Notes under the pieces: generated by a model
Databases searched by the model: none
The model's input: only the letters and a program-made list of their open reading frames with translations
What the model was told of the DNA's origin: nothing
Shown: positions 11,400 to 22,979 of the stretch, in pieces
Position numbering within the stretch: the stretch's first letter is position 1
Layout of the letters: each line of letters opens with the position of its first letter
Position numbers and translations under genes: made by a program
DNA from: Massospora cicadina
Lineage: Eukaryota; Entomophthoromycota; Entomophthoromycetes; Entomophthorales; Entomophthoraceae
Direction: 5' to 3'
Assembly: GCA_022478985.1 (NCBI GenBank)
Contig: JAKSZP010006734.1
Location: forward strand, 62,001 to 126,000
Length of the DNA stretch: 64,000 bases

Positions 11400-14300
11400 A
11401 TAATTTCCCATTTATCTTTTAAACATATTACATTTAAATAAATGGTGGGCAATATCCACCTCAGGTTTGGTGCATACCAGAAATTCCTTATATAGGTACC
11501 CCAGGCCGCAGTGTTTGCCTGTTTTTATTGCCCTGTGTAAGGTCCTCCAGGTGGCGTAGCATTGGTTGTAGATTACCAGTTTATTATTGAGGAACATAAC
11601 CAGCTCCTTGAGATTATAGTTGGTGTCATGACCTTCCTTCACCCAGTCGTTAAGGATTTTGGGGCAAGAGGGTGGTTTCAGTGGTTCTTTCATGAGGGTG
11701 TCCTCAATAGAGATTGGTGAATCATTATAAAGGATAAAATTTCTTTTTTGGCGAATTCATATCCTATCTAGTTCTGTTCCTCCCACGTTGTAGCCACAGC
11801 CAATGCTGCCCTCTGGGCTTTAATGTCCCAACATATAAAATTCTCAGTACATGACACATATTAGAATGACCAACTGCCCAGTCTCACCGTCCTGTTGCAT
11901 ATAATCCCATAGTGGGGTCAGTGGCGCTTAGAAGGTAGTTGGGTTATGCAGCATCCACTCCCTAAAGGATTGTAACAAAATTTTCTCTGGGATCCCTTGG
12001 ATTTGGTCCCAGTTGAATCCCCATACTAGTGCTGAGCAGCATATATATGAATGCGTCATCTGGTAAAAAGCTTTGGTCAAGATCCAACGGGCGTGTTCCC
12101 CAAAATTGGGTAGCCCCATACCCCCTTTTTGTTTGGGCGTGATTAGGAAGTCCAGTTTGACTGGCACTGCGTGGGCTTTAAACCACAGGAAGGTGCAGAT
12201 GTGCGACTTGATTTTACCTTTCAAGCCTGAGCTCAGTGGTAGGATGTGTGCCAAATAACAGCGTTTTGATAGCATGAAGATGTTTAGCGCATGCACATTC
12301 TCTTTGTGGTTCAAGTTGGTGTTTTTACATTAGCCATCCAAGAAAACATACTAAAAAGCACTGTTTGTTCCATCGCTCAACAGCTGGACCCAATTCAGTG
12401 AAGAGGGTACCCAAATATTTCAATTTTTTGTGTGGGTGCTATAGTATTTAGTCTGAGGGTGTATGGAATTGAGGCTGACCTATTTTAACGACTACTGTCT
12501 TTCCAATATTAATTTTAACATTTGACGCCTGTTGGTACAGGGATAGGAGTTCATCAACGCATTAAAGGTCACTTTCTTAACTGATCCCCACCACCATATC
12601 AACTGAAAATTCATGTATTCTGATAGGGTACTGGTTGTGGTGGCAGATGCCCCGCAGCTTCACTTCTGCTGCTGCCAATAGGATGTTTATGATAAAGGTC
12701 AATAATATTAGGGACATGGGATTGCCTTGGTGGAGGCTCTGTTTAATTAGAATTGATTCTGTTATTTCAGTGGCCAGGAAGGCTCTTGTGGTGAAACTTG
12801 TGTATATTTTATCAAACCAATTAATAAAGGTGGTAGAGATTCCAATGGCGTTCATTCCCACCCTCAGGAATGGTCATGCTACTTAATCATAAGCCTTCTC
12901 CATGCCAAAACATGAGATGGCCTTTTTTGATCCTGTGCACGTCCTGTAGGGCATTTTGGAACGTTTGGATACTTTCCCAGATAGTTCGCCACTTGATGAA
13001 CCTATTTTGGGACGTTTGAATGGTATGTAGGGTGGTAAGCATCAGTTGGTCTGTGAAGATTTGTGTGATGATTTTGTAATCAGCATTTGACAGTGCAAAT
13101 TGGGCGCCAGTTCTGAAGTTGCCACTAAGAGCCTTTTTTGTATAGTAGCACAATTTGGGTTTCTGGCCCCTGGGATTTGAAACTTGTGAGACAGACAGTG
13201 GTTAAAAAGATGGGCAAGTTCTGGCGCCACACGCTCACAGCTTTCATTCAGAATTTCTACTCACAAGTTTTCCAGGATTTGGGACTTATTTTTGGTGCGT
13301 CTTTAAGTGACCGTTTACCTCTTCCACCATGATCTCAGCAACTAGGTCATGTTTGTTAGCAGGTGAGAATCCATGGAGCGCTGGCTCCGCTAGGGCTAGT
13401 AGGGCTTCTGTTGCCGTGCTATATGGTTTTCTAGGGTAGAAAAGGTCGCCATAAACCCGCTCACCTTCACATTTGATTATTCCTGGGTCACTGGAAATTA
13501 CGCCATCAGGAGTCTCTACCTGACAGATTCTGGCTCAGGTTTGGGTTTCTTTAAGGCTGGCCAGGTTCTCCTAGTCATCGTCCCCAGTAGGCTTTTGTGG
13601 CAGAACGTTGCATTCTGCTGTCATTCATTATCATGCTTTCATAGGGGCTCTTTATATTGTGTGTGTTTTTTAATACTACCAACATACCTGGCTGCCCCGC
13701 CACTCTCTCTTCAGGTATCCAGGGCATTCTTTAGCTGTTTAGTGGAAGCATTACGTTTGTAGGTTTTGGTCTTCTCATACTTGGCACTATCCCTCATAAG
13801 CTTTTCTTTGATTCTTTTCCAGCGGTGTATGGGATCCGTGACCTCCTGGTGGTCAGGATATACTATAATTTAGTCAAACCCTTTTTTGGCAGTATGGCGC
13901 CACTCAGGGTCCAGAAACATGGAGGGGGATATTTGCCACTCCCAAGGTGTTGGGTTGTCACCCAGATCGATGGCTACTTGCACTATCATGTGGTCACATT
14001 CTTAAATTATGGAGACTTCAATATGTGACGTAGCCTGTCTGAGGTCAGATGGTACTAGTACATAGTCAAGTCTGAAGCTGCTTACTGGTTCATCTTTATT
14101 ATTATACTCCCCCACGTAAGGTTCACAGGGTCATCCTCCTCCTCATCAATCATTAGACACATCCTTGATGTCACAAGGTACAACAGCACATCTTCCACTA
14201 TCTTATGGTTTCAGCTGTGAGTCAAGAATGTGTCCCTACTCACATTTATCCAACAATTAAACTCACCTGCTATAATTTTTTGTAGTGTCAGTTTAAATTT

Positions 14301-14840
14301 CCAACAGGAATTGCCACAAGCGTTTTTTTTCTTGGGGTTTGAGTGATGCATATACAGCAATCACTTAAAGAGTTTTATAAGTTTTTTGTGGGCCATGGCC
14401 ACCAGGATTCTTATGGCATGTGTCTCCTCCACAAATTTTAATTCAATGTTTTTGTTCAGCACAATTATCACCATGTGGTCTGACCAAAGCTCCTGGCACT
14501 TAATCTGTTGAGATCAAGGGTGGTATTTGGGGTCTCTGTTTGAGTTTGGGGTCATTTCACGCTGGGAGTATGCCCAAGTTTCAGATGATAAATTAGAATC
14601 GTATGATTTTAGCTTTAAAATGGTGCATTTTCCTCTCCCATGTATGCTAGCCATCTCCCTAGAATTTGTGGTTGCAATGATCATTGATGGCTGCCCAACC
14701 CATGGGTATGAGGATTGTTTGGGTTATGCATTGAGTCTCTGACAGAAGTTTATTTTTTGGTGGCAAGTGTCACTGAGGAGGGGTGACAGGTTGGAGGTGT
14801 ACAGTTGGCGCAGCTTTTAAGGTAGGGATATTGTTACCTG
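11400..14840 (-). pseudogene. LINE-2 ORF2: endonuclease plus reverse transcriptase, decayed
   Basis: Nicks target DNA and copies element RNA in intact relatives. The APE-type endonuclease shows KVIAVYASLKPQ near 14360, AGEFNCWINVSRDTFL near 14260 (the GDFN box; Asp is now Glu) and SFRLDYVLVPSDL near 14070. The RT shows NADYKIITQIF near 13080, a MEKAYD-like remnant near 12895 and HQGNPMSL near 12720. The catalytic YADD box has degenerated to FSVDM near 12600. Downstream is a long stretch at 12314-11928 (VHALNIFMLSKR), then a finger near 11430 lacking its first Cys. Multiple stops and frameshifts make it non-functional. Confidence 0.85.
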
Positions 14841-14849
14841 GCATGGAGC

Positions 14850-17800
14850 GCACCAGGTATTCCGTTTCCATCCCAGTCTCCTTGTCTATTGAGATGTGTG
14901 ATAGTATAAGTACAAAATGGGGCTGCTTCTTTTGAGAGGATAATTGGGTGGCAAAGTCAGCTTTGATCCTGATGAGCCACTGTGATCAGCTGTGGTTGCC
15001 AACTGCCCGTGTGAGTTGGCTTGGTGTGAGTACATTGAGTTTTTACCATTTTTTGGCTACCAGTTGGTTGGACTTAACATAGGGAAGTTGTTCCGTCAGG
15101 GGGACCAATCGTTCTGGGCCCTTTTCCTGATGACCTATTACAAAACTTTTTGGCCCCATCTTTCTGACAGCGTAGTTCCTCCTTCTCCTCCCATTCCACC
15201 TGGGTGGGGTGGGTGTGCTGGGATGCTGATTACGTTTCCTCGTCCATCCTATATGACTCCAGATTTGAGTTCATGATTGGTTCATTGTTGGCCTCAAGGC
15301 GCTTTGCTCTCTTGCATGCCCATGCTTATATGTGGGCAGCATCCAGCTCATGCTGCTGGCGTTGCATGTCTGTGGTTTCCAATAAGTTACAGGGGATCCA
15401 TTCCTTGGCTTTGGGGTGAAGGAAGGCTTTAGACCCTACTTTGGTGATCCCTTTTATAGGGTCATACTCATAATCTTGGGGAGATTTGCCTTTTTTATGG
15501 TGACACTGCGTCATTGTTTGTCCCGTCTGGTAACAAAACTGATATACCTGTTTGATGTCCTATTGTTCAATGTAGATCACCCTCTGGAGGCCTGGTATAT
15601 AGATAAACTTAGGAAGAGCTATTTTGCTTGTCTTCATCCAGAGTGCAGGCTCATACAGAGATCTCACTGTATGGGGGCAAAAACACTTAGTGATGTAATC
15701 ACTACCAGCTTGCCAAAAGTTGCAAACCTCATTATAGTATGACAGTCTGGTGCAAATTGCTTCGTGGACTCATTCATAAGCACAGTCCATTGGTAAGTTG
15801 TGAAAAGTCACCCATTTTGCCATCTGAATCGCGTATCAGGTGGGTTCAGTATACAGATAAGAGTCCTTATATTCAATTTCTACCTCTAACAGTTGTTTCC
15901 AGTAAAAATTATTGGGGAGCGAAGTCAATATGGCCACGCTCTGGTACCTATTGCTAGTCAAAATTGCCGCCATCCAGTATGCTGTTGAGCTCCTGGTATA
16001 TTAAAACTATCATATCTGACCATTCCACTTCCCTGACCAATTGGAGGTGGATGTGAATTGCATCCTTAAGGTAGGATTTGGGGGCCTGTTGGTCTGAGAA
16101 CCCGTCACTAATAAATGCTTGAATAAAGTCCACATGACTCCTGAAGCCTTTCCATGACTCCTCATGAGAGGCAACTGATGCGCTATATGATTTCTTATTT
16201 GCACAAGATTTTAGAACCTCCGCTGGGGGTTTCCCCTGAGAATCCAGCTGTTTGCTTCATTTAAGCTAAATTCTTGGGTCAAGAAAACTTGCATTTGGTG
16301 CATATTGATACCTCATTTGTGGATGGTCTGGTCATAGCCGCGCCTATTTCAAGGGCTTTCCACCATAATGTTTTTATTGTCAAGAAATGAAGTGATACCA
16401 GGTAAGTGAAGCCTCAGGGCCGCATGCCTCATGCAAATTTAAGCAACACTTCCAGTATTATGGCATTTTGTTAGCACCAGTCTCAGAAAGTGATGCTGTT
16501 CCACCCATCGTTGGTGAATGGGCATGCTGCTTCTGCCAGAACCTCCGCTTCACTCCACTGGAAGGCTTCTTAGGGGTAAACCCATCCACTATATAAAAGG
16601 TAAAAGAGAGGGATAAGGGAATGACTGTTTCAAGTTTCAGATTGATTTAACCTGAATGTCCATCTTTAGCCAATTCTGTCCAAGTTCTGGGGACATAACC
16701 CTCGCATGGGCACTGCTTCTTGGGGCAGGATCTCATGTTCAATCCAGGCGTGGGCTATGTCAGGGGCGAATCCTGCTGCATCCCAGTATGCTGCTGCAGC
16801 CAGAGGGGCATGATCCCGTCTGGGGTTTCATTTTTCCGATGTAAAAGGAGCAGTCACTCAGAGTCTCATGATTATTTTTTGTTACCCCCAATATAGTCCA
16901 GTCCACACACGTATCCATTTGTAGTATTGGCGTAAAATCAATACTTCATCTCAATGGGGTAAAGACATTGGTACTTTAGTTGATAGCCAATCCAGTGACC
17001 ACTCCTGAAATAGCCCCCATTATACAGTTTTTCCCTTCATCCAACCAGCTTAAAGTAGTTTAGATGCCATGGTAGGTGGGATTCACATGTATGACCAGTG
17101 CAGGGATTCAGTGGACTTAAAGCCCACCGTAATCCACAGTAACACCTCGTCAGGTGAAAAGGTAGTGTACCATTTGAGGGCTGTCTTGGCATAGAGAGCA
17201 ATGTGTGTCCAGTTGAGCTATATCATAGTGTTAGGGAACATTTCATGTAGGCATTTAATTCCAACAGCAAAAGCCCTGAGCTCTTGACTGAAGCTGCTCT
17301 TTTTGGGAGATCCTCTTTGTTAAGCTTCATAGCGTCATAGAGGCCAATGCCTGTGTCTAACCATGCCTTAACATCCCCAGGCTTAAAGTCCTTGTGGACT
17401 GCTGCCTCCATTGCTTGGTGGTCCACTAGCAATTTCATCCACTTAAGGGCCTGCTTCATGCATATGCATGACAAAATAAAGTTTATTGCCAATTTAATTG
17501 GTATTTGCGCATCAATCCACCACTTTGCAGCTCCAGTGGAGAATTTGTTTACGTGCCATCTTGCCACTATAGCAGGGATAAGGCTTCCAAAAATAATTGG
17601 GTCGCTGTTGCATATGGGAACTGCAGATTTTCCCATTATGTTGCTTCATGTGCAGAGATGCCTCTACAGGTTAGCATGCCCTTCCGCATTAATGTATATT
17701 TTACCAGTGTGTTGCAGGGTGAATTATTTGTCTCTTGGATTGGTTCAGCAGATTTGAGGTTTTTTGCTGTTACTTTTAATTTTGGTAGTGGGTTTAGACT

Positions 17801-18640
17801 ATCTGATGAGTCTGAGTCAGATCCTAAAATGACTGTAACCTCATCTTAGTTTGAGCCTGACAAGGGGCTAGTCAAATGAGAGGATTGATTTTTATCTAGG
17901 ATATTTGCTGACGATTTCCCCCAGTTTTATAGATTTTGGAGGCACCCAAAGCGACTGTTGCTTCATTGGGGTTTGGACCCTATAAAAGGTTTTTCAATTG
18001 GGGGATTGACTTTTGTCAGGGGCAAAATCTGGCAAATTTCCTCCATTCTTATTGCTATTAGGGATTCCTAAAATGACCGTAACCTCATCAGGTTTTGGAC
18101 CCAATAAGGGGTTAGTCAACTGAGGGGACCTATTTTTTGGGAAAGAGCCAAAAATATTAGCAGTAGCATTAATACTGTATCTCCCCAAATTGTTTGTATT
18201 TAACTTTGGGCAAGCATTTCCCTGCATGGGGAGCAAACTGTTGGGGGTTTGCCCCCTAGTTGGTAGAGCTTTCTCCATCCTTGGGGAGGGTGGGTGCTCA
18301 ATATGGGGATACAGGGCTGAGAAAGGACTTTATGGGGTACATTGACACTAGTACATTTTCTTTTTCTGAGCTGCCCCATCAGTAGGACCTCCAGTCTCTG
18401 CCAAAGCGGTAGCTGTTGGTGCCCCTTGAGGTTGAGCTGCCTTTGGAGGGGTTTGAGTCCCCATTCTACTAGTTATTTCTATTTTTGTCACATTGATTGT
18501 GGCATATGTAGCCAAGTTTCTTTTTTGTTATAAGGTCTCTTCACTGAAATCTTTATTGGTCAAGTTTGTTTGGTTAACTTGGGCCTAATCACTGATACTT
18601 TTATTAATATTAGCAGATGTACCCCCACTGGTTGAAATCC
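14850..18640 (-). pseudogene. LINE-2 ORF1 (RNA-binding gag-like), decayed
   Basis: Lies just upstream of ORF2 on the same strand. Reading from 18640 it begins with a Thr/Pro/Ala/Gln-rich stretch and a repeat block (17824-18189). A well-preserved frame follows at 17636-17223 (137 residues). Cys/His-containing segments lie near 15700-15510 and look like worn zinc knuckles. The C-terminal part reaches about 14850. No full CCHC spacing survives, so assignment rests on position and composition. Stops are scattered throughout. Confidence 0.6.
17824..18189 (-). repeat. Three-copy 122-bp tandem repeat inside LINE-2 ORF1
   Basis: Unit starts at 17824 (CTAAAATGACTG), 17946 (CCAAAGCGACTG) and 18068 (CTAAAATGACCG) give a period of exactly 122 bp twice. 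Each unit runs through an AAxGGxxTxGTCAA-like segment and a GGGG-rich segment. It would encode a roughly 41-residue repeat if the ancestral period was 123 bp. Confidence 0.75.
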
Positions 18641-18859
18641 TATTTGGTAGGAGTTTTTTTACTAAAAAGGAAGTTACTATGGGCTGTCAGCTCTATGAGC
18701 TAAGCTCTTCCAGGAAGGATCCCCTTTTGTAACTGTAGCTGTTAAAAGTTGTGTGTACTGCTTTAATTAGGACAATAGGTTCAAACTAAAAAAATGTGTT
18801 TTTGCTAAACTACGCCAGGTCACTTCTTCTAAAAAGTGGTACTAACACAAAAAAGCACA

Positions 18860-19345
18860 AGGATTGGTCCAGTATCTTATAATCAATCTACCAAGTATAT
18901 TAAAATGGACAGGAAGCAATGGATTACAAATGTGGGACTAACACATCACTGGATAAACTTAATTCTGACATTGGCTAAGAAAAAGCTTCAAATGAACTTT
19001 TGGCATGATATGTCCTATAGCAGGGTGGTGTGTTCAAAATACAGGCAAGTATGAGCTCATAGCATGATGAGCTTAAATCATTATAGACGCCTATCATATT
19101 TTATAATTTGACCAATAAAATCAACTAAAATGATGAAATTCATTTATTGTAGATGGCAATCAGTAAATTTAGTTTAATTTGACCAATAAAATCAGCATAA
19201 ACTGATGAAATGCATTTACTGTATGTGGCAATCAATAAATTTAGCATAATTTGACTAATAAAATCAACCAAATTTATTAAAATGAATTTTTGTAGATGGC
19301 AAAAAGTAAATTTAGCATATATTGCCCAATAAAACTACCTAAATT
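18860..19345 (+). repeat. Left inverted arm with 71-73 bp subrepeats
   Basis: The distal part (18860-19080) carries ATTGGTCCAGTATCT, AAAATGGAC, ACTTTTGGCATGATAT and GGGTGGTGTGTTCAAAAT, each found inverted in the right arm. The inner part has subrepeats beginning AATTTGACCAATAAAA or a variant at about 19105, 19176, 19249 and 19319. Confidence 0.8.
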
Positions 19346-19588
19346 TAAAAAAATGAATATCAAGTATATTTTTTTGAGATACTATATAATATATCTAAAA
19401 GTGGTTTTTTTGTTATATAGAAATGATGAGGTTTAAAGATGATATAGAGATATTGATTTTTTTAAAATATATTAAAAAACCACTTTTTAAAAATGAACTA
19501 AAAATTCTTTTGCAAAAAAGAACTGGGTCAAAAAAATGGAAAAAAGACCTGGGGTTAAAAATTTTGGGAAAAAAGAACTCCTTTAAAA

Positions 19589-19884
19589 ATTAATTTTTTT
19601 AAACTTTTATTTGAGGTGGGCTGACCTGGGATGATACCATTCTAATTAAAGGGAAAATTGAATTAACAAAAAAGGAGCATAAAACCTAGAAAAACTCCAT
19701 ATGCAGTGTATGATAGTACAGGAACTCCATGGACTGCCTTGCTATTTGCTATCTTTGTTTGGGGTATTGGTGAGCAACTCTAACACAGTCATAGTTGTGC
19801 CCTACCTAAATTTCATATACTGGAATCAAACTTTGGAGGCAGTGGTCATTGAGTATATATTCTATCAATGGGGTATCCTCCCTT
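19589..19884 (-). mobile_element. SINE-2, old inverted copy
   Basis: The reverse complement aligns with 22694-22979 from the tRNA-like head (B-box AGTTTGATTCC) to the tail (CATCCCAGGTCAGCCCACCT plus AAATAAAA). It is flanked by near-identical 11-bp duplications, CTCCTTTAAAA (19578-19588) and CTCCTTTAGAA (19885-19895), splitting a segment that is continuous at about 22440-22500. Nearly every CpG of the other copy is TpG or CpA here. Confidence 0.88.
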
Positions 19885-19904
19885 CTCCTTTAGAATAAAG
19901 CTCT

Positions 19905-20111
19905 AAAAAGTATGAAATAATCAAGAAATTATTAATCCTCATTAAAACCTTTTAAAAATTCAGTGCCATATTTTAGACTGAATTATAATAGTTATCTCTA
20001 ATATATATACTCAGCACTATATATTCCAAGTTGCTTGTAGTTTACACTTGGACCCAATCCAATATAAGCTTTAATTTGTATCTGTGAGAAAAATTTTATA
20101 AGTCAGGTTGG
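19905..20111 (+). repeat. MITE-1, left copy, core inverted
   Basis: A flank (ATGAAATAATCAAGAAATTAT) and left terminal repeat (CAGTGCCATATTTTAGACTG) match 22478-22560 in direct orientation. The roughly 105-bp core at 19987-20095 matches the reverse complement of the other copy's core. The right terminal repeat is truncated after TATAAGTCAG. Confidence 0.75.
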
Positions 20112-20255
20112 AAGAAGCGTCAACTTCAAAAATGGTTTTATTGAGGACTAGCACCATTACCCAGGTGTCAGAATTGCAATGACCACATAGTCCAACCCTT
20201 TGACCAAATATGAGATTTGACAATCAGGTTATAATCGTAGAGGGTTGGCAATAGT

Positions 20256-20404
20256 GGCCAACTGATGAGAATATTGTTGGGCAGAATCCCCAATGATATT
20301 AGAAGTCTCCAACTAATGAATTATTGTTGGGCATCATCCCCAATGAATTTGAGGCTGCCAACAGATAATTTCATTGGGCATCATCCCTGACAAAATTAAG
20401 CAAT
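20256..20404 (+). repeat. Minisatellite, three units of 49-50 bp
   Basis: Unit starts at about 20256, 20306 and 20355. Each contains CCAAC, then ATTGTTGGGCA (TTCATTGGGCA in the third), then ATCCC. Confidence 0.75.
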
Positions 20405-21248
20405 AATTAATATTAGGATAATACCTGATAGTCAAATTATAGGGAATTGTTCAGAGCAGAATGGATTAGAGTCATTGGAAACTACTAAGATGTTCAAACG
20501 CTGGAGGAAGAGTGGAATTGTCATCGGCCAAAACAATCAGTTTTGTTTACCTAATACCAATTGTTTGGTCCGCTGAACGCCCAAGGATTATGCTGCCTAA
20601 AAAACCCAAGGCAATGGTACCTGACAAGATTTGGTGCCTAACACTAAGGGTCAAAACCAGTATAGGAGCACATATATTCTCATTGGACAGCTGAAAAGTT
20701 GTGTGCCAATTCTAACTATAAAATCCCCAAATAATTCCCTAATAAAATTAGATTCAAACTGATATTAGCTTAGTTGTTTAAACATTAGTTATTTTAAATA
20801 TTACTCTTAAGAGAAGAGTGCAAGGATCAGATATCCTTAGGTTAGCAATATCAAAATCTCTGCTTGGCTCTGCAAGAAGGGAATAGAGAAAGTGTTCCCT
20901 ACCAGTATCAAAATATCTTCAAGAGGAAGAAGCACCAGTTTAGCATTGGACTTTAATCTCAACGTGGATTTTGGGGATTCAACTCTAATAATAGTCTTCA
21001 TACTATTATTGCCCCAGTTACTCAATTTCATTCAAATAATCAATGCAAGGATCCACGAATCTGTGCAGTTGAAATCCAGGGCTAAAAGCGAGCCAACAAA
21101 GCCCAAGATTTTAACACCAGGTTTATTTTTAAGCTCCACTGACATATCTATAGGCTGTGCCAACACTACTCTCAAGCCACTCGGACTAACAGCTTCACTA
21201 TTGCCCTCATTGCTGGTGAGCTGGTTATCCTAAAATTTAATTAATATC
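20405..21248. other. Unassigned DNA with one 114-codon open frame
   Basis: The longest frame is 20892-21233 on the plus strand: 113 residues with a hydrophobic stretch around residues 33-47 and Ser/Leu-rich ends. I do not recognise it and it has no second copy here. An opposite frame overlaps at 21031-20837. It may be chance or part of the element represented by the repeat that follows. Confidence 0.3.
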
Positions 21249-21560
21249 TGTAACGCACAGGTTCTTGCTAATACATGACATATAAGTTGGGCAGCACCAG
21301 CCATGTCACTGACCACATGACTGATAGTCCCGTGGAGAACCACCCTCTCACCCATGTGCCATTCCCCAAATTTCCAATGTATTTGCAGACTAGAGTCCCA
21401 GCAATGCTTCAAGCAAGAAGTAAGGCCTGTCCCCATGATAGTGCTGTAAATGAGGCCAAAGCCTGGCCTAGCTCACTTGCGGAGCTCATGGTTCAGGTTA
21501 TTCTTGAGCAAATTTCTTATATAAAATAAACTTATTTATAAAACAAGCGAACTTAAATTT
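21249..21560 (+). repeat. Element E, LTR-like fragment, plus copy
   Basis: Starts TGTAACGCACAGG and matches the reverse complement of 46735-47074 over about 310 bp, up to an AAAATAAACTTA polyadenylation-like site and a T-rich stretch. The TGTAAC start and late AATAAA suggest an LTR end. Both copies stay open in the same frame over 45 or more codons, with AMLQARSKACPHDSA here against AMLQASSKACPKDSA there. Confidence 0.6.
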
Positions 21561-21986
21561 TAATTGTGTTTTTCTGATTGAGAAAATGAAACTGTAATTG
21601 CAGTTGTGTTTTCTCATTTTTAAAGTATTTTTGAGAGTTTAATATATTAAACCCTAAATTAAGCTCTTGAGTGACATCCACACTTTTTCATGTGCAAGTC
21701 TTGAGTCCCACATAAAAACTTGGAGGATTCATGATACCGGGCGTTCAATATGCTGGATCAATCCATCTAGTACTAAAAAAATATGCTGGATCAATCTTCA
21801 TTCTCAAATCCCCAAATTCTTACCTACAACTTCCATTATGAGTGGTTCTTGTGATTGGTCCGACTTCTGAAATCCAACCTCCGTTCATGCATGAATTCAA
21901 ACCAATATTTACAAGGATGATGTGCGGATCCGGCTGGCCCCAATCTGTCACAATATCTACTTGAAACTCCAACTGATTTTTGTTTA
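21561..21986. other. Spacer, nothing recognised
   Basis: AT-rich DNA. A 16-bp phrase, ATATGCTGGATCAATC, occurs twice (about 21748 and 21781). No gene was seen. Confidence 0.5.
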
Positions 21987-22168
21987 GATTTGGGTAAGGA
22001 ATTTGGTGAATTATTTGATAGTATTTGCCAATTCTCACCCACTCGCTCTAATAGATTGAACTTATCAGACTCGATTAGTTTTGGGTGAGGAATTTGGTGA
22101 ATTATGAGATAATATTTGCCAATTCTCACCCACTCACCCAGATAGATTGAACCTATCAGACTCGAAGG
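21987..22168 (+). repeat. Two-unit 91-bp tandem repeat
   Basis: Units 21987-22077 and 22078-22168 share GGAATTTGGTGAATTAT, ATTTGCCAATTCTCACCCAC and TATCAGACTCGA with few differences, so the duplication is fairly recent. Confidence 0.9.
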
Positions 22169-22171
22169 TTT

Positions 22172-22207
22172 CAGATGTCAGTCAGTCAGTATGTCAGTAT
22201 GTCAGTG
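22172..22207 (+). repeat. GTCA/GTAT microsatellite
   Basis: Short run of GTCAGTCAGTATGTCAGTATGTCAGT immediately after the 91-bp repeats. Confidence 0.7.
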
Positions 22208-22359
22208 AATGTGTTTTATTAAGTAGATTCATAATTTTGCAATCATTTCATATTTTTAGAGCCTTTTTTAATGGAGGTTCTTTTTTTCCCAGATTTTTCT
22301 TTTTAAAGTTTAATTTAGTCCTTTGATATGAAATTAAAACCTTGATAATTTAGAGGAGT

Positions 22360-22440
22360 GGATAGCATAGCGGGGTGGTTCCTGCTCCACTCTGGGTCAG
22401 GTTTTGCTTGAAACATGTTTGAAACCAGCACAGGTTAAAA
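22360..22440 (+). mobile_element. SINE-3 head fragment, 3'-truncated
   Basis: GGATAGCATAGCGGGG (A-box-like) through CAGGTTTTGCTTGAAACATG to GTTTGAAACCAGCAC matches the first half of 5955-5823 read on the minus strand. The tail is missing. Confidence 0.6.
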
Positions 22441-22477
22441 AAATTTGGAAAAAGAACCTCCTTTAAAAGGCACTAAA

Positions 22478-22693
22478 AGTTATGAAATAATTGAGAAATT
22501 ATGCCTCCTCAATAAAACCTTTTTAAAGTTGGTGCCATATTTTAAACTGAATTATAGAATTTTGCTCACAAATACAAATTATATCTTATGTCTGGATTGG
22601 GTCCAAGTGTAAACTATAAGCAACTTAGAATATATAGTACAGAGTATATAAATCATATTTGCCTATTATAAGTCAGTTAAAATATGGTGCCAA
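22478..22693 (+). repeat. MITE-1, right copy with complete terminal inverted repeats
   Basis: The hairpin-forming unit is 22529-22693 (165 bp). The left end TTGGTGCCATATTTTAAACT pairs with the right end, whose reverse complement is TTGGCACCATATTTTAACTG. The repeats are about 28 bp. A 50-bp left flank (22478-22528) is also shared with the copy at 19905. There is no coding capacity. SINE-2 begins directly at its right edge. Confidence 0.8.
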
Positions 22694-22979
22694 CCCCAGT
22701 GGTAGAGTATGGACCCTCTACCACTGCCTCCCGAGTTCGATCCCGGTAATGGACTTTGGGTAGGGGACGATTTTGACTGTGTTGGTTTTGTGCGCCAATG
22801 CCCCGAACCGAGATAGCGAATAGCAAAGGCGGTCCATGGAGTTCCTGGCCTATCATACGCCGCGCATGGAGGTTTTCCGGGTTTTATCCTCCTTTCCCAT
22901 TTTCTTCACTTCCCTAATCGGTGCGGTACCGTCCCCAGGTCGGCCCACCTCGAATAAAATTTAAATTTAAATTTAAATT
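22694..22979 (+). mobile_element. SINE-2, young CpG-rich copy
   Basis: The tRNA-like head CCCAGTGGTAGAG (A-box region) and GAGTTCGATCCC (B-box, near consensus) is followed by a body rich in CpG. The tail CGTCCCCAGGTCGGCCCACC then AATAAA runs into an (ATTTAA)n track. The tail and AT track are close to the 3' end of LINE-3. With good boxes and CpGs intact, it is the youngest SINE here. Confidence 0.9.

Larger units (their letters stand above)
10863..18700 (-). mobile_element. LINE-2: near full-length, heavily decayed two-ORF non-LTR retrotransposon
   Basis: On the minus strand the order is a Pro/Ala/Gln-rich ORF1 start (about 18640), ORF1 body, endonuclease (14.8-13.9 kb), RT (13.3-12.5 kb), a C-terminal domain with a worn CCHC finger (about 11.5 kb) and a 3' region to about 10.87 kb. 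It is a different subfamily from LINE-3 but has the same architecture. Sequence is rich in TG/CA and poor in CpG, with many stops, so it is old. The exact ends were not fixed and no target duplication was identified. Confidence 0.8.

Noticed and set aside
12073..18533. Plus-strand frames in 12-18.5 kb as genes
   Set aside because: Antisense to LINE-2. Endonuclease and RT motifs read only on the minus strand.
19105..19345. CRISPR-like array
   Set aside because: Four degenerate 71-73 bp direct repeats with no distinct spacers, mirrored inverted at 22980-23290: subrepeats of an inverted arm.
22694..22765. Functional tRNA gene
   Set aside because: A/B-box-like sequences are present, but the body and shared tail continue and a second copy exists at 19589-19884. 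It is a SINE head, not a tRNA.
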